Below, piece by piece: positions 45,118 to 57,502 of a stretch of DNA of 64,000 nt. The translations under genes and the position numbers were made by a program. The notes beneath the pieces are model-generated. The model searched no databases. It saw only the letters and a list, made by a program, of their open reading frames with translations, and was not told where the DNA came from. Each line of letters starts with the position of its first letter. Within the stretch, counting starts at the first letter, position 1. The stretch spans positions 303,362 to 367,361 of the forward strand of contig VIIQ02000094.1 in assembly GCA_007449985.2 (NCBI GenBank), read 5' to 3'. This DNA is from Desmodesmus armatus. Its lineage: Eukaryota; Chlorophyta; Chlorophyceae; Sphaeropleales; Scenedesmaceae.

Positions 45118-46589
45118 GCTTCACCAGCTTGTTGGCAGCTCGCGGTATTCACCGCGTCGCAAAAGCACCAGCTTGCTATGTGATCTGTGTACATACTTGT
45201 TGCGCAGTGACACCTGTGCCACCAGCCATTGCATTGTGATGTGTACAGGTGGACATTACGTTGAGAAAGGCTGACAGTTGATGTTGGAAAGGTGTGGCTG
45301 GGAGCAGCAGGTCCTTGTGCTGTGGTGTGAACATGTGCTACATTTAGTTGATGTATCTGCGCTGTGTGTCTGGCCTGGCACAGCAGTTGCACCTGCTTGC
45401 TGCAACACCATATACAATGCCTGTTGGAGAGGCCAAGTAGGAGGGCACGCCTGAACGTTCAACAGGAGCCTTGAACTGTTTACCAGAACCTGTCCAGCAG
45501 AGTTACAATCAAGCTATGCGGCCCATTGCAGGGCCCTGCCATGCCCAAGCTATACATCACACACCCTTCACAAGTCAGCCGCACCCCTCATTGCTTGACA
45601 GAGCGCATCTGCGCCAACCCTGCACAGGTTGCAGGCACTGAACCCCCTCAGCACAGCCTGGCCACTGTCACACAACTAGGTGAAGGTGCTGCGTGCAGAC
45701 CATTCCCAGCACAAATACAGCAGCTCAGCTATCACACAAGAAGCAGCACCTGCCAAGGCCTACACCCACATCTCCACCCTGCAAAAGCGACACACCCGCA
45801 GGCAGTGTGTGCATACCTGATTGAGTTCGCCAAACACAGCCCCTGCTGCCTTGTCCAACTGCTGGCCAGCCAGCTGCTGGCTGCATAAACTGCCAGTCCC
45901 AATGCCTAACAAAGCCACAGCGCTGCACAACTGCAAACAGCAACATCACTGCTGCCAAACTGCAAGGAGCCATGATCAATCACCATATGGTGTGGATGAG
46001 TGTGCCGAACACCGTGCAGAGCCATGTCCAGCTTATGTAACGCGCAAGATGCAAGCTTGTGACCCAATACTGGCATCTGCTAAGTGGCATAGGTACACGC
46101 AAGCAGGGCACAGGCTCCTATTCCCAGCACATGGTCACCCACCAACTGTTGCCTGCAATGCTGCACGGCCCCTTTGTACCCGCATCTTTTCCCAGAACAT
46201 GCCAGCTCTGATGCTGTCACTGTGTGCACATACATGCAGTGAGCCCAAAGCCCTGCACACACCCCATCATGCAGGCCACTGGCAGGTTGATGCAAGGGTG
46301 CCGCCAAGTGCCACCCTGCAGGCAGGCAAGCTACACCGTCTTTCTGACACCCTCAGTGCAGCGATGCAGAGGGAGCATGCTGCCATGCAGCTGCAGGGTT
46401 GCACACGGACTGTCACTGTGGTGTTGCTGGCAGCAATTGGTGGGCCGCCCATTGAATGCCGGCAGATGGGTGAGACACGTGATGCTTCCTACCGCCACCT
46501 AGGTTGGTTGAAGGATCACGTGGCTCCCTTGAAGGCACTTGTCAGAACGCATGCAGACTGAGCAGAGGTGCACACAACAACACAATGGA

Positions 46590-46622
<33 letters not shown>

Positions 46623-47550
46623 CACAGACTGTAGCTCAAGTCAGTCTTGGGTCACAGCACCGTCGTCAGATGCAGCTGCATGGCTGGGGGGTCACGACAA
46701 CACAACGTCATGTCACTCTAGGGTACAGTCACAGCCTACACCTGCACAATGCAGTGCAGTCCGGCAGCAATATAGCGTGCTCAGTGCAGTACGTCAGCTA
46801 CCTAGCCAATGTCAAATGAAACATCAACAATGTGAGCACAGTGCACATGCCCAAAAACTGTCTGCAGTCCATGGCCAGCAAAAAGTCACCTACACAGCAG
46901 TGGTGTCCCGCTGCTGCCGCTGTTTGCCACTCAGTGCCACAGCAGAGCCTGGCAGCAGCTGTTGCAGCCTCACACCCAATTCCCGCAGCCACGTGTCCTT
47001 GGGCAACACTCCGCCCCCTGCATCTCCTCTCCCACAGCCCACCACCACAGAGGCTGGCATACACAGTCGGCTGCTACCCCCGCCATAGAGCAGGCATGCG
47101 CTGGAGGTGTGGCGTGGCGGCACAGCTGCACAGACCGGCTGCGACACAGCGACACATGCCAATGACAAGCAGCAGACACACTAGGCAGCAACTGCACCTG
47201 CACTCTCCCGCCCTCAAACTGCAAACTCAACAAAGACATGCTGGCCGCTAGAGTCAGGCTGCATGCACATAGGTGCAGCAGCTGACACCAACCAGCATCT
47301 GCACCTGCCTCACAACTGTCAAGGCAAATACGATACCCACCCACCCCTGATCTACAGCCCAAATAAACAGAGCGCAAATGCCAGTCTACACTACTGCAAG
47401 GGTGCAAGCCTGCTGTATCAGCACCTGTTGCACCAGCAACATCATGCTGCCATGCCTCGCACCCAGCACAGCCCTCCGCTGCCAAATTGGCTCCGCTGCA
47501 GCCGTCACTGCTTTTCAGCTGTGCTGCTGCTGCGGGCCGGCCCACTGCTG
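45118..47550. other. Convergent spacer between aminotransferase and fucosyltransferase-like genes
   Basis: About 2.4 kb with no recognisable gene; both neighbours end here. A minus-strand TGTAA lies at about 45502-45508 and a plus-strand one at about 46035. The longest open frame (45821-46561, +) has an unnatural Cys/His/Pro/Thr composition. A CA microsatellite is at 46592-46619. Confidence 0.45.
46592..46619. repeat. (CA)14 microsatellite
   Basis: An uninterrupted CA dinucleotide run in the convergent spacer. It is likely to vary in length. Confidence 0.9.
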
Positions 47551-50500
47551 CTACAACATCTGTGGCCGGTGCCAGCTGCCGAGCGACGTTGTGTCCAGTG
47601 GCGCAAAATGCGTGCAGCGCTCAAAGAGTGCATCTGTGCCAATCCTGCTGGTATCCACAAACACGTCAGCAAGCCGTGCATGGCCCAGCAGCACACGGTA
47701 CTCCCTGCGGTGGCAGCAGCAGCAGCAAGGGCATAAAAGTCAGCAGGCATGCAGCCGGAAAAGTCACAAAGCTTGTTGAAGAGTCCTCAAGGAAGCCCAT
47801 GACCGTGTGACACCTGACCTTGCGCTCAGCAAAGCATGCTGTATGACTGCCTCCTCAAAGCTCCATCCATCACTGCTTCACCTCGCCATCACCTGACTGC
47901 AAAAAGTTGCTGTGCGCATGACATGCACTTTGCCCTGCCAACCACAACAAGCCGATGCCAGCTGCAGCCAGCCGGGTGCCCTGCGCCTCCCTGCCTCACC
48001 CACCTGAGGTACACAGAGAAGGTGCTGCTGCCCAGCCCCACAAAGTTGTCACTGTTGGCCAGCACCAGGAAATCCACGAGCGCCTGCTGCTCGGGGTTTA
48101 GCGAGTGCAGCATCTCTGGCGGCAAGTACAGCTCCTTATACTGCACCGTCTGGCTGTGTGGCTGCAGGAACTTGAGCATGTCTGTCATCTCATGGCTGGC
48201 ATTGTAGGACAGCAGCCCGCTGGCAATGTACAGGTCCTTGTGCCGGTTGAACCCTGCTGCTGCAAAGGAGCGTGCGTACTCTGCGAGGTACTTCTTCATG
48301 CCGCCCAGGATGCGCGCCCAGTCAACTGCATCCTTCTCAAGCCTGCAGGGCATAGCAACACACGGCACAGCAAGGGACAAACAAGGCGAGTGTGGGTTGT
48401 GGGTTTTGTGGTGACGTAAAAGGTCGTGTTTGTGGGAAGGCTGCTGCAGGGGGGCACAGCGCAGGAGCGTCTGGAGCCAGCACGATAGGCATGCCGACGG
48501 GCCCATCTTCATGCCTGCCGAAACGCTCATGTATCCCGCAGACCCCTGTCCGAGCAGAGGCTCTGCCAAAATGGTATCAGGCCTGCACCCCACACCGTGC
48601 ACGCCGTGCCAACTGCCCCCCCCTTCTGTACACCACTACCAGCCCAGCCGGAAGCGGCTGCTTGTGCCCCGCTGCTACATGACCTCACCTGAGGTGTGCC
48701 CCGTTGTATCGCGTCACGCCCGCCTGCTTCATGCCGTTGATGATGGTGCGCGCCATGCCCACCAGCGTGCGGTTGAACTTGAGCGCCGTGGCTGCCTCCT
48801 GCGCTGCGTCCATGCAAGTGAGCGTCATGACGGCCAGGAAGGGGCAGGGCAGGTCCAGCACGATGGTGGTGTTGGCTGGCTGTCCTGCAGCCACCAGAGC
48901 CTTGTGCTTGTCCAGCACCTTCTCGGCAGCCCGGTCCCAGATGTACCAGATGTGCATGCTCTGCAGGTCAGCACAAGAGTCGGAGTGCACAAACAGCAGT
49001 CGACACACAAGTGCGTGAAGGAGTCATGGTGCAGAGACGTCAATGAACACATCGGGTGTGGATTTGTGCAGGGCAATGAAGTGCCGCATCATCATACTCC
49101 CTTGACCGCCCCTGATTACCTGCAGGTATGTGTCGCCCAGGCGCACCACCTGTTCGGGGGTCACGCCCGGCATGCGGTAGCGTGGGAACGCATCCTGCGG
49201 GTGCATGCAGTCGGGGAAGGACTCATACTCCGCCGTTGGGAGGATCTTCATGCCTACAAGGCAACAGCAAAGGCACCACACCAGCAGCAGTACCGGCGGC
49301 AGCTGTCAACAGTGCATGTCTGTGGACACAGGGAGTGCATCCAGCCTGTGTGTTAAGCAGAGACGATACAACAACCGTGCATGTGTGTCTCTTGCGGCCG
49401 GCTGCTGCAGCAACATGGCTGTCTTGTCTTGCTGGTTGCACCACACTGCAGCAAGGTAAAGTTTTCTTCCTGCCTCTGCACGCCCTAGCAAAAGCTTTCG
49501 TCACTCAGAGCATCTTCACTCAGACCTGAAGCAGCTGCACGCGCGCTCCCACACCTGCAACCCCCTACCCGCGCACCTTTCTGTGCATAGTGAGCTGCGA
49601 TGGCGTCCACATCCAGCAGCGCTCCTGTGGAGGTGGGGGTCCACTCGACCTCATTCTTTTTCAAGTCCATGCTGAAGTACTTGGCGAAGCTCTCACGGTA
49701 CACGCTGGGCGGCAGCATGACATCCGCCCCCAGGTACTCTGCCAGCACCAGGGCGTTCAGGTGCGCGTACATCTGATTGAACAGCCCCTGGCATGCTGTG
49801 TAGCGCAGCAGAATGGGCACCTTTGCATAGGAGCGGTGCTCCTTGTGGCCCTTTTGGGTGTAATGCCATGCTGCTGCCTCCTTGCTGCGGATGTTGCCCG
49901 CACGCAGGTCCGGGTAGCGGAGCAGATAGGCCTTCCAGTTGAAGTCCTTGGGCTCCTCTATGCTGTCGGCTGCTGGTAACTCGCCCTTGGGCCCTAGCCG
50001 CTGCTTTGCCCCACTGCTGGTGCCGCTGCTGCTGGCGCCCCCTGCACCCCCCCTGTCGTCAGCTGCCCTGCTGCTGCTGCTGCCTGTGGCAGTGGTGCCT
50101 GCACTGTTACCGCCTTGCTGTGGTGCGGAATCGCCAGCCTGCTTTCCCGCCAGTACGGCTGTCTGTTTCTGCAGCAGGAGCAGCTGCGAGCTGTGTAACG
50201 GGCGCCGTGTGGCGTCCCACGAGCTGGCTAGGCCTGCACACAGCACAGTAAAACCACTCAGGAACAAGGGGAACACCACAAGTGGGGCAACACAGCTCCT
50301 GCAGGCTTCCTGTGGCTGGGTCAATCCAGCAACTGCATGGCTGTCCCAGTGGGATGGATTCCCCAAAAGACCGCTCCAGGCAGACGATTGATAGGACCGG
50401 ACTAGTTACAGTTATCCTGCACAAAGGCGGGCATTCAGGCGCTCAATCAGGCAACCAACTGCCTCGATGCGCGCGAGACTTTTTCCCCAGTGGTCAACGC

Positions 50501-50962
50501 GGCCGCTGAGGCTGCATCTGCATCTCAATATTTTTGTGCTGAATACATGGTCCACCTACCCCCGGTTCCAGCCGTGTAGAGGCCCCTCCTGTGCACAGTC
50601 CCTGCTGGGTGCTGCAGCATAAGTCTGGCTGATGATCGCTCCATGGGCTGCTGGGGGGACATGCTGAGCAGAAAACCCGTGAGTAGGCATCCTGATATGA
50701 AGACTGTGAGGTAGAAGGACAGCACCCTGAGCCTGCCGCTGAGGGAGTGGGAGGTGCTGTCTCTGCTGTCTAGTCTCTTGTCGTGGTGGGCCACGTAAAG
50801 CTGTGCGAGGTTGCGTCCACTGTAAGACTTGCTGTTTGTACGCCTTATCTTCATTGATCCACTCAGCTGCGGACTGGACCACGATTTCCCCCATCCAAGT
50901 GGCATTTGTGCCTCGTGAGCCCTCCACACGACATCATCAGCCTCTATCGATTCTCGATGCAT
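47551..50962 (-). CDS. O-fucosyltransferase-like Golgi type II membrane protein
   Basis: Exons lie at about 50962-50559, 50231-49578, 49257-49119, 48965-48689, 48343-48003 and 47713-47551. A cytosolic basic N-terminus precedes one membrane helix at residues ~80-99 (VLSFYLTVFISGCLLTGFLL), giving type II topology as in Golgi glycosyltransferases. After a Ser/Gly-rich stem comes the module YLLRYPDLRAGNI - AAAWHYTQKGHKEHRSY, found in several glycan-related proteins. The catalytic part starts at LLRYTACQGLFNQMYAHLNA and LGADVMLPPSVYRESFAKYF, and ends with NGAHLRLEKDAVDW, KDLYIASGLLSYN and LVLANSDNFVGLGSSTFSVY, the pattern of GDP-fucose protein O-fucosyltransferase folds. Donor and acceptor cannot be read from sequence. 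MKIRRTNSKS (residue 37) is an alternative start. Confidence 0.75.
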
Positions 50963-51684
50963 TCACCTGCTGGTCTGCAAGACCGCAGAGCAAGTAGGGT
51001 GGTCAACCCTGCAACGGTATTCATGACAGTTCTTGGCTGATTGGTGAAAAATCAAAACAACTAGATTATGTGCACTGTATTGTTCACTTCCAATAATGAC
51101 TGCCCTGGCACTGCACTGAGCACTCCAACTGGACAGGGTGTCAGGCCCTGACACCCCCTGAGGGGGTGGGCGTTGTCGGTGAGGTCCCCCCCCCCCCCCT
51201 GCTCGCTCTTCCTGGAGATCCTAGAGGGGTAGGTGGCAACAGATGACAGGGCGGTGGCCCCACCTGACCATCTCCACGGGCTGCGCTCTGCTGCTTACAC
51301 GAGTGCAGTGCCGAACCCTGGCAGCACACCCTCTCCACCCACCCTCTGCAGACCACTCTTGAGGGGACCCAATCGCTGTCTGCCAAGCAGCCAACCACAT
51401 GTGACATTACAGCACAACAGCATCCAACCATCCAGTGCCCTGATACACTCAGCACCTAAGGCAACCGGGCTTGCCTGCCGCAGCATCATGCATGGCATGT
51501 GCTACATGCAGCTGCCCCACAAAACCACCTTGCACACAGCCCTGTCACGGACAGCACCCTGCAATCTTCTTCGACTAAACACGTCAAAACCACATGCCCA
51601 GTTCTTCCTCAGCTCCCTTGCAGCGCCCACAAGTCCTACACCCTACCCACCACTATCATGCCTGCTCACGCCGCCGCCCTCCCA
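50963..51684. other. Spacer upstream of the fucosyltransferase-like gene
   Basis: About 720 bases between two minus-strand genes. It contains the promoter of the fucosyltransferase-like gene and the 3' UTR of the large gene to its right. A short inverted repeat CACCCCC-TGA-GGGGGTG (about 51152-51168) and a poly-C run (51187-51199) are present. No gene is seen. Confidence 0.4.
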
Positions 51685-53023
51685 TCATGCCCGGCTGCTC
51701 TTGCTCGCGCTGGCAGGCCTGTTGCTGCTGGCCCCCTCCTCCCTCCTGCTGCCTCCCTCATCACTGAACCCCTGACTGCTGCTGAGGCGACCCCCGCCAG
51801 ACTGGCTCAGCCTGCCAGTGCTGCTCTCCCGCCGCAGGGACGAGCTGCTGCCCCTGCTGCTGCCAGCAGCAGAGCCCAGGGTGGGAAAGTCCTGCTCCGT
51901 CAACTGGAACTCAGACGCACTCAGCACACGTTGAGTCGCAGGACTCACCCCTCTGCTGCCACCGCGGCTGCTAGCTGCTGCAGAGCTGGGCCGGCCCTCA
52001 CGCTGCCTGCCGCTCGGACCCCCCGCACCATCTGCCGCCCTGGCTACTGCCTGCTGTAGGATGCCGCTGCTGCGGCTCGCACCGCCGCTGCCGCCGCCCC
52101 CAGCCGCCGCTGCTGCCAGCGCAGCGCCCTCAGTGCTGACACGCCGGCTGCCTGCCCCGCTCCCTGTGCTGGGCGGGCCGCTGCCCACAGAGCCAGCAGG
52201 CCCCTGGGGACCCCCACGTGGTGGTGCAGTGCCTCTGCTGCTGCCAGTGCCACCTGTATCACCCTCAGCCTGCCTGCTGGCACTCAAGGGACGCACGCTG
52301 CCAGGGCCAGGTCCACCTGCTGCTGCTGCCGCCTTGCGGGTGCGCCCCGACGCCGCCCCTCCACTGCCACCAGCCTGCCCCGGCGGCGCCTGCTGCTGCT
52401 GCTGTGCTGCAGGAGGCTCCTCCCTACTGGCCCGCTTGGACCCCACCCGCTGCGCCCTGCTGCTGCTGCTGCCAGCACTCTCTGCATCCTCTGCCCGCTG
52501 CTGCTGGCTGCCAACACTGCCGCCGCTGCTGCCAGCTTCCAACGCATGGCCCCGAACACCCCCCGAGCCCCCTGTCGAATGCCCTCCAGCAGAGCGCCCT
52601 GTAGGGGTCCCTGCTGCTGCTGCCCCAGCTGCAGGCACAGGCGCCCCGTGTGCAGGGCTATGGTCCTCAAGAGCTCGTGAGAAGGCCTGGTTGAACAGCC
52701 GGCTAGCCAGCATGCCGGCAGCACCCACACCAGCACGGGATGACCGCCGCTGGGCAGACCCGCCACCAGAAGGTCCACCAGGGGCTGCAGGCGGGCCAGT
52801 CTCACTCACTGACCCACCAGCAGCAGCAGCACCAACACCACCACCACCACCACTGCCAGCACTACTTGGAGGCTGAGCTGCAGGAGCAGGTGGGGTGACT
52901 GGGCCAGCGCCAGCACCAGCACCACCGCAGAAGGCCCTGCAGGCCTTGTGCCAGGCTGGGCCTGGCCAGACGGTGGCAGGCCAGCTGACTGACCACTGTT
53001 GGGCCTGCTAGCTCGGCTGCTTC

Positions 53024-53055
<32 letters not shown>

Positions 53056-53861
53056 GGTTCCTGCTGAGGGCCCTCCCCCCAAGAGGCAGCAGCTGCTGCT
53101 GCTGTGGGGTTATCACCCAAGGGCTCACGAGCTCCACCGACGCTGCCAGCGGCCGAAGGCGGCAGCCCTTGCTCCGCAGCAGCAGCCGGAGCAGCAGCAG
53201 CACCATCAGCACCCTCAAGGGATGCGACACTTGTGACGCTTGTTACACCCCCAGCACTCACCCTTTCGTGTGCCTGCCTCTCCCCAGGGAGCGGCGTGCT
53301 GCTGCTGCTGCCTGACCGCGAATGCTGCTGGCTGCCTGCGTGGTGGTGTGAGGTGCTGGCTGCTGCTGCAGCAGCAGCCCTGGCAGCAGCCATGGCCCCT
53401 GCCACTGCTGCAGACCTTGTGGAGGACCGCTCCCGCTGAGGCTTGCCCTGCCTCTCGTTCTCACCTAGCTGCCCCTGCTGCGCACCACCACCACTACCCA
53501 TCCTCGGCCTGCCAGCGAGACCTCCTCCTGGCCCACCAGCACCAGCACCACCAATCATGCTACTGCCCTCACCAGCCCCTCCTGCTGACAGTCCCTCTGT
53601 CAGTTGGTGGAGGGCAGGCTGTGGCAGGGGGCCGCTCAGGTGCATGCTGCTGCGCCCACTGTCCCTATCCGTGTCAGCAGAGGAAGGGCCATCAAAGTGA
53701 CGAGGCCCTGACAGTGGCCCCCCGTGGTGATGCTGGGGGGACTGCCCCAGTCTGCTGCTGCGCCGCTGCTCTACTGCCGGCTGCATTTGCTGCTGCCAGC
53801 CTGGCGGGGGCCACCACTGAAGGCCTCATCCGACCCCCAAGAGTCCTGGGACTGATGCAGG

Positions 53862-53893
<32 letters not shown>

Positions 53894-54298
53894 GTGAGGG
53901 TGGTGAGGATGGTGAGGGTGCTGGTGGTGCTGTGGGGAAGGGCCGCCTGCCTGCCCTCCCCTGCCATACCCATGCGGACCCTGCCCACCCCCTGCTCCCC
54001 CACCGCTGCTGCCACCGCTACCAGTGCGCATGTGAGAGGGTGCATGCTCCAGCTGCTGCTGCTGCTGCTGCTGCTGGGGGCCCATCCCCCCTGTCCCCCT
54101 GCTGAGCCGTATGCCCTGCCCGCCCTGCTGCTGCTGCTGCTGCACCTCCCCTGAGCTGGGGCCTGGGCCCCCCCAGGGTGCCCCCTGGACCTCAAGCGGC
54201 TGCAGCCCCTGGGTGGCGGCTGCAGGCCCCTGCTGCGCATCAGCTCCTGCACCTGCTGCAACGCCTGCTCATGGATCGCCTGCTGCTGCTGCTGTTGG

Positions 54299-54333
<35 letters not shown>

Positions 54334-57300
54334 CTTGGGCTCCCTGGGGGAGGACAGTCCTGCAGCTGTGTGGAGGTACACCCCTGTCCCAGAGCCCGTG
54401 CGGACAGGGGCATGGGGCGAGGAGCTGCCGCCATGCTGCTGCTGCTGCTGGTGGTGGCTGTCTGCCATGACGGTATCTGCTTCAAGCCCTGCCCTAACAC
54501 CATTGCCACCAGCACTGTGCTGCTGCTGCTGCTGCTGCTGCTGCTGGGGTGGTGGGGGGCCAGACCCTGCAGAAGAAGGCTGCCTGCCTGCAGCCTGCTG
54601 GGGATGCTGCTGCTGCTGCTGCTGTTGGTAGTGGTCAGCGCCCCTGTGCTGCTGCTGCTCCCTGAACTGCTGCTGCTGCTGCTGCTCTCTGAACTGCTGC
54701 TGCTGCTGCTGTTGCTCCCTGAAGTGCTGCTGTTGTTGCTGCTCCCTGAAGTGCTGCTGTTGCTGCTGCTCCCTGTACTGCTGCTGCTGCTGCTCCCGCT
54801 GGAAGCGGCTGTAGTTCTGCTGCTGGTGGTATGACTCAGAGCTTTGCAGCTGCTGCTGCTGCTGGTCGCGCGCCTGTTGCTGCTGCTGCTGCTGCTGCTG
54901 GTCCCAGCCTGCATGGTTGCTGTTTGCTGAGCCGGACCTGCCAGTCCTAGCAGCCTGCTGCTGCTGTTGCTGCTGCTGCTCATGCGCATGGTCTGCGTGT
55001 GCACCATACGGGGTGCTGCCGCCGCCACTGCTGCCACTCATAGACGCTGACGCGCGCGGAGGACCTGCACACCACACCACAGCACACCATACGTAAGCAT
55101 ATCAAGCTGGTTTACGCCTGTACTGCAGGTTGAGAGGTACATTGAGGTAACGCGATTCTAGGCTGCAACACCTCGCCGGTGCGACTTTGGTGGTCAGCAG
55201 AATGAACAACCAACTGATCTTGACTGCCATATTCAGCCCTTTGTAGCATGCACCATTCAAAAAAAACCAGCAGCACAGCTGAGCAGCTGGCAAAGACAAC
55301 ACGCATGCTCGCACAGTAACACATGCAACCCTGACCAGTTGTTCCCAGCTCTGCACAGACAAGCAGCAGCAAATGCCGCTGCTGGTGGATCACATCAGTA
55401 CCACAAGCAGACCCCTCAGCGCATCCCACACACACACCCTCACCTCTCTGGCCCTGTCCACCTCCACTGCCGGCCCCAGCCGCCGCCGCTGCTCCCGCTG
55501 CTGCCATCACTGCCGCCCCACCGGCACCCGGGGGTGCGTGCGGGAAGGGGAAGCCATGGGGCCCAGCCACCATTGGCACAAACCCCCACTGCCCACCAGC
55601 CATGGGGAAAGGGTGCAGCATGCTGAATGCTGCTGGTCCCAAAGCATGGGGCCCCAGGTGCCCTTGTGCTAGGGCTGCTGCGACCATAGCACTAGACACA
55701 AGCGGCTGCGTCACAGGTAAGCCGGCGCCAGCTGCTGCAGCGCCGGGAGGCAACAACGGACAGGAGCGCCAGCAGCAGCAGCTGCAGGCATGCTGTTGCT
55801 GATGGCTGCAGCAGCAGGCTGTGGCTGCATGGTGTAGCTGTTGGGCCCAGCTTGCATGCTGCTGGCCGTACCATTGCTCGGACGCTTCTCAGCAGCAGCG
55901 GGTCCACCACCCCCTGAGGACGCAGCAGTAGCTGCTGCTGCTGCTGCCTGGCGACCAGGTGCCTGATGCTGCTGCTGCTGCTGCTGAGCCAGGTGCTGCT
56001 GCTTCTGTGCTTGGCCCTGCTGCTGCTGCTGGTGCTGAGGCACTGTAATGTTCGCACCCACCTGCTGCTGCTGCATGTTGGCGGCTGCCTGCTGATGCTG
56101 CTGCCAGTCCACCAGCCAAGGCTGCGGCAGCTGTGCAGACCCTCCAGGGTGCTGCTGCTGCTGCTGCTGCAGCACCTGCGCAGCGGCATACGCCACGTCT
56201 GGCTGCACCAGCCCCAGTGACGCATTGAAGATTTGATGCATCGCCGCCTGCAGTGTGCCGCCGGGCCAGCTGCTGCCGCTGCTGCTGCCACCGCCGCCGC
56301 TGCTGCAGCCGCCTGCGCAGGCACTAGCGGTCCCGGCACGCTGCCAGGCAGCGGCAGCCCTGCAGCAGCCAGCTGAGCAGCAGCAGTCCTGCTGGGCTCT
56401 GTGTTGCTGCGCTGCAGGGGGCCACTCACAGCCACATGAGGCAGGCTGAAGCCACCTGCTACTGTCCGAGGAGACAGCGGGAGACTGGTCGCCAGCTCAA
56501 GGGCGCCCCGGGCCCCCACCCCCGCCAGTGCAGGAGGGTACGTGGCCTGAGACACCAGCACTGCAGGAGGGACCGGCATATCCGTGCTTGTACCGCTGCT
56601 GGGGACAAACCTGTCAAGCGAGGATGAGGTACCCGCACTCGATGCGACCAGGACCCCCCGTGCTGCTGCATGCTGGTGCAGCAGCAGCGTGGCACCGGTG
56701 GTGTCGACCCTCCTGCGCTACTGCTGGGTAGCTGGCCCCCACCGGCCCCCGGCAGGGCAGACACTAGGGCCGCCCCTGCTGCTGCTGCTGCCTCCTGCGC
56801 AGTGGCACTACCTGGGGTGCTGCTGGCAGCCCTGCGCCACTGCTGCTGCATCTGCTGCTGCTGCATGAGCGACATCATCCCTGCCGGGAGTGCTGCTACA
56901 GCGCCTGCAGGGGGCGTGAACACCCCCTCACGGTTACTGCTGCTGCCAGCGCTCTCCAAGCTGCCCACACCCTCAAAGGTACCGCTGCCAATGCTGGCCA
57001 CGGCCAGCTGGTGCTGCTTGTGCCGCTGGCTGCTGCTGCTGCCGCCGCCGCTGCTGCTGTTGGCCAGAGCAGCTGGCGCCGACCCCGGCTGCTGCTGCTG
57101 CTGCCAGTGCTGCTGGTACTGCCGCTGGTATGCCTGCCCAGCTGCAGCTGCTGCTGCATTGGAGGGTGCGCCGCCAGCAGACTGCGACTGCTGCCGCAGC
57201 ATGGCTGCTGCTGCTGCGGCCCGCTCTGCCTCTGACACCCCACCCAGCACTACACCACTGAACCCCTGCCCGCTGGACAGCTTAGCCTTCTTTGTGGCCT

Positions 57301-57469
57301 GCTGAGGCACATAGCCACGAGACAGCAGTGAAGGTGATGCACCCGACGCCGACTGCAGCAGCAAGCCCTGCTGCAGCTGCTGCAACTGCTGGAGCTGCAG
57401 CTGCTGAAGCTGGAGCTGCTGCTGTTGTTGCTGTGATTGCTGCTGCAGCAGCAGCCGCTGCATGTTGGT

Positions 57470-57502
<33 letters not shown>

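Noticed and set aside
45821..46561. 246-codon plus-strand open frame in the spacer
   Set aside because: Composition is unlike the proteins of this window (Cys, His, Thr and Pro scattered). There is no motif and no splice-linked extension, and it lies in the probable 3' UTR zone of two convergent genes.
51152..51199. Hairpin plus poly-C run resembling a bacterial terminator
   Set aside because: The genome is eukaryotic. A G/C hairpin followed by C, not T, has no known terminator role.
55711..56241. A separate small Gln-rich gene at 55711-56241 (-)
   Set aside because: Its frame joins the preceding and following frames of the nucleotidyltransferase tail if single bases are restored, so it is better read as part of that gene.
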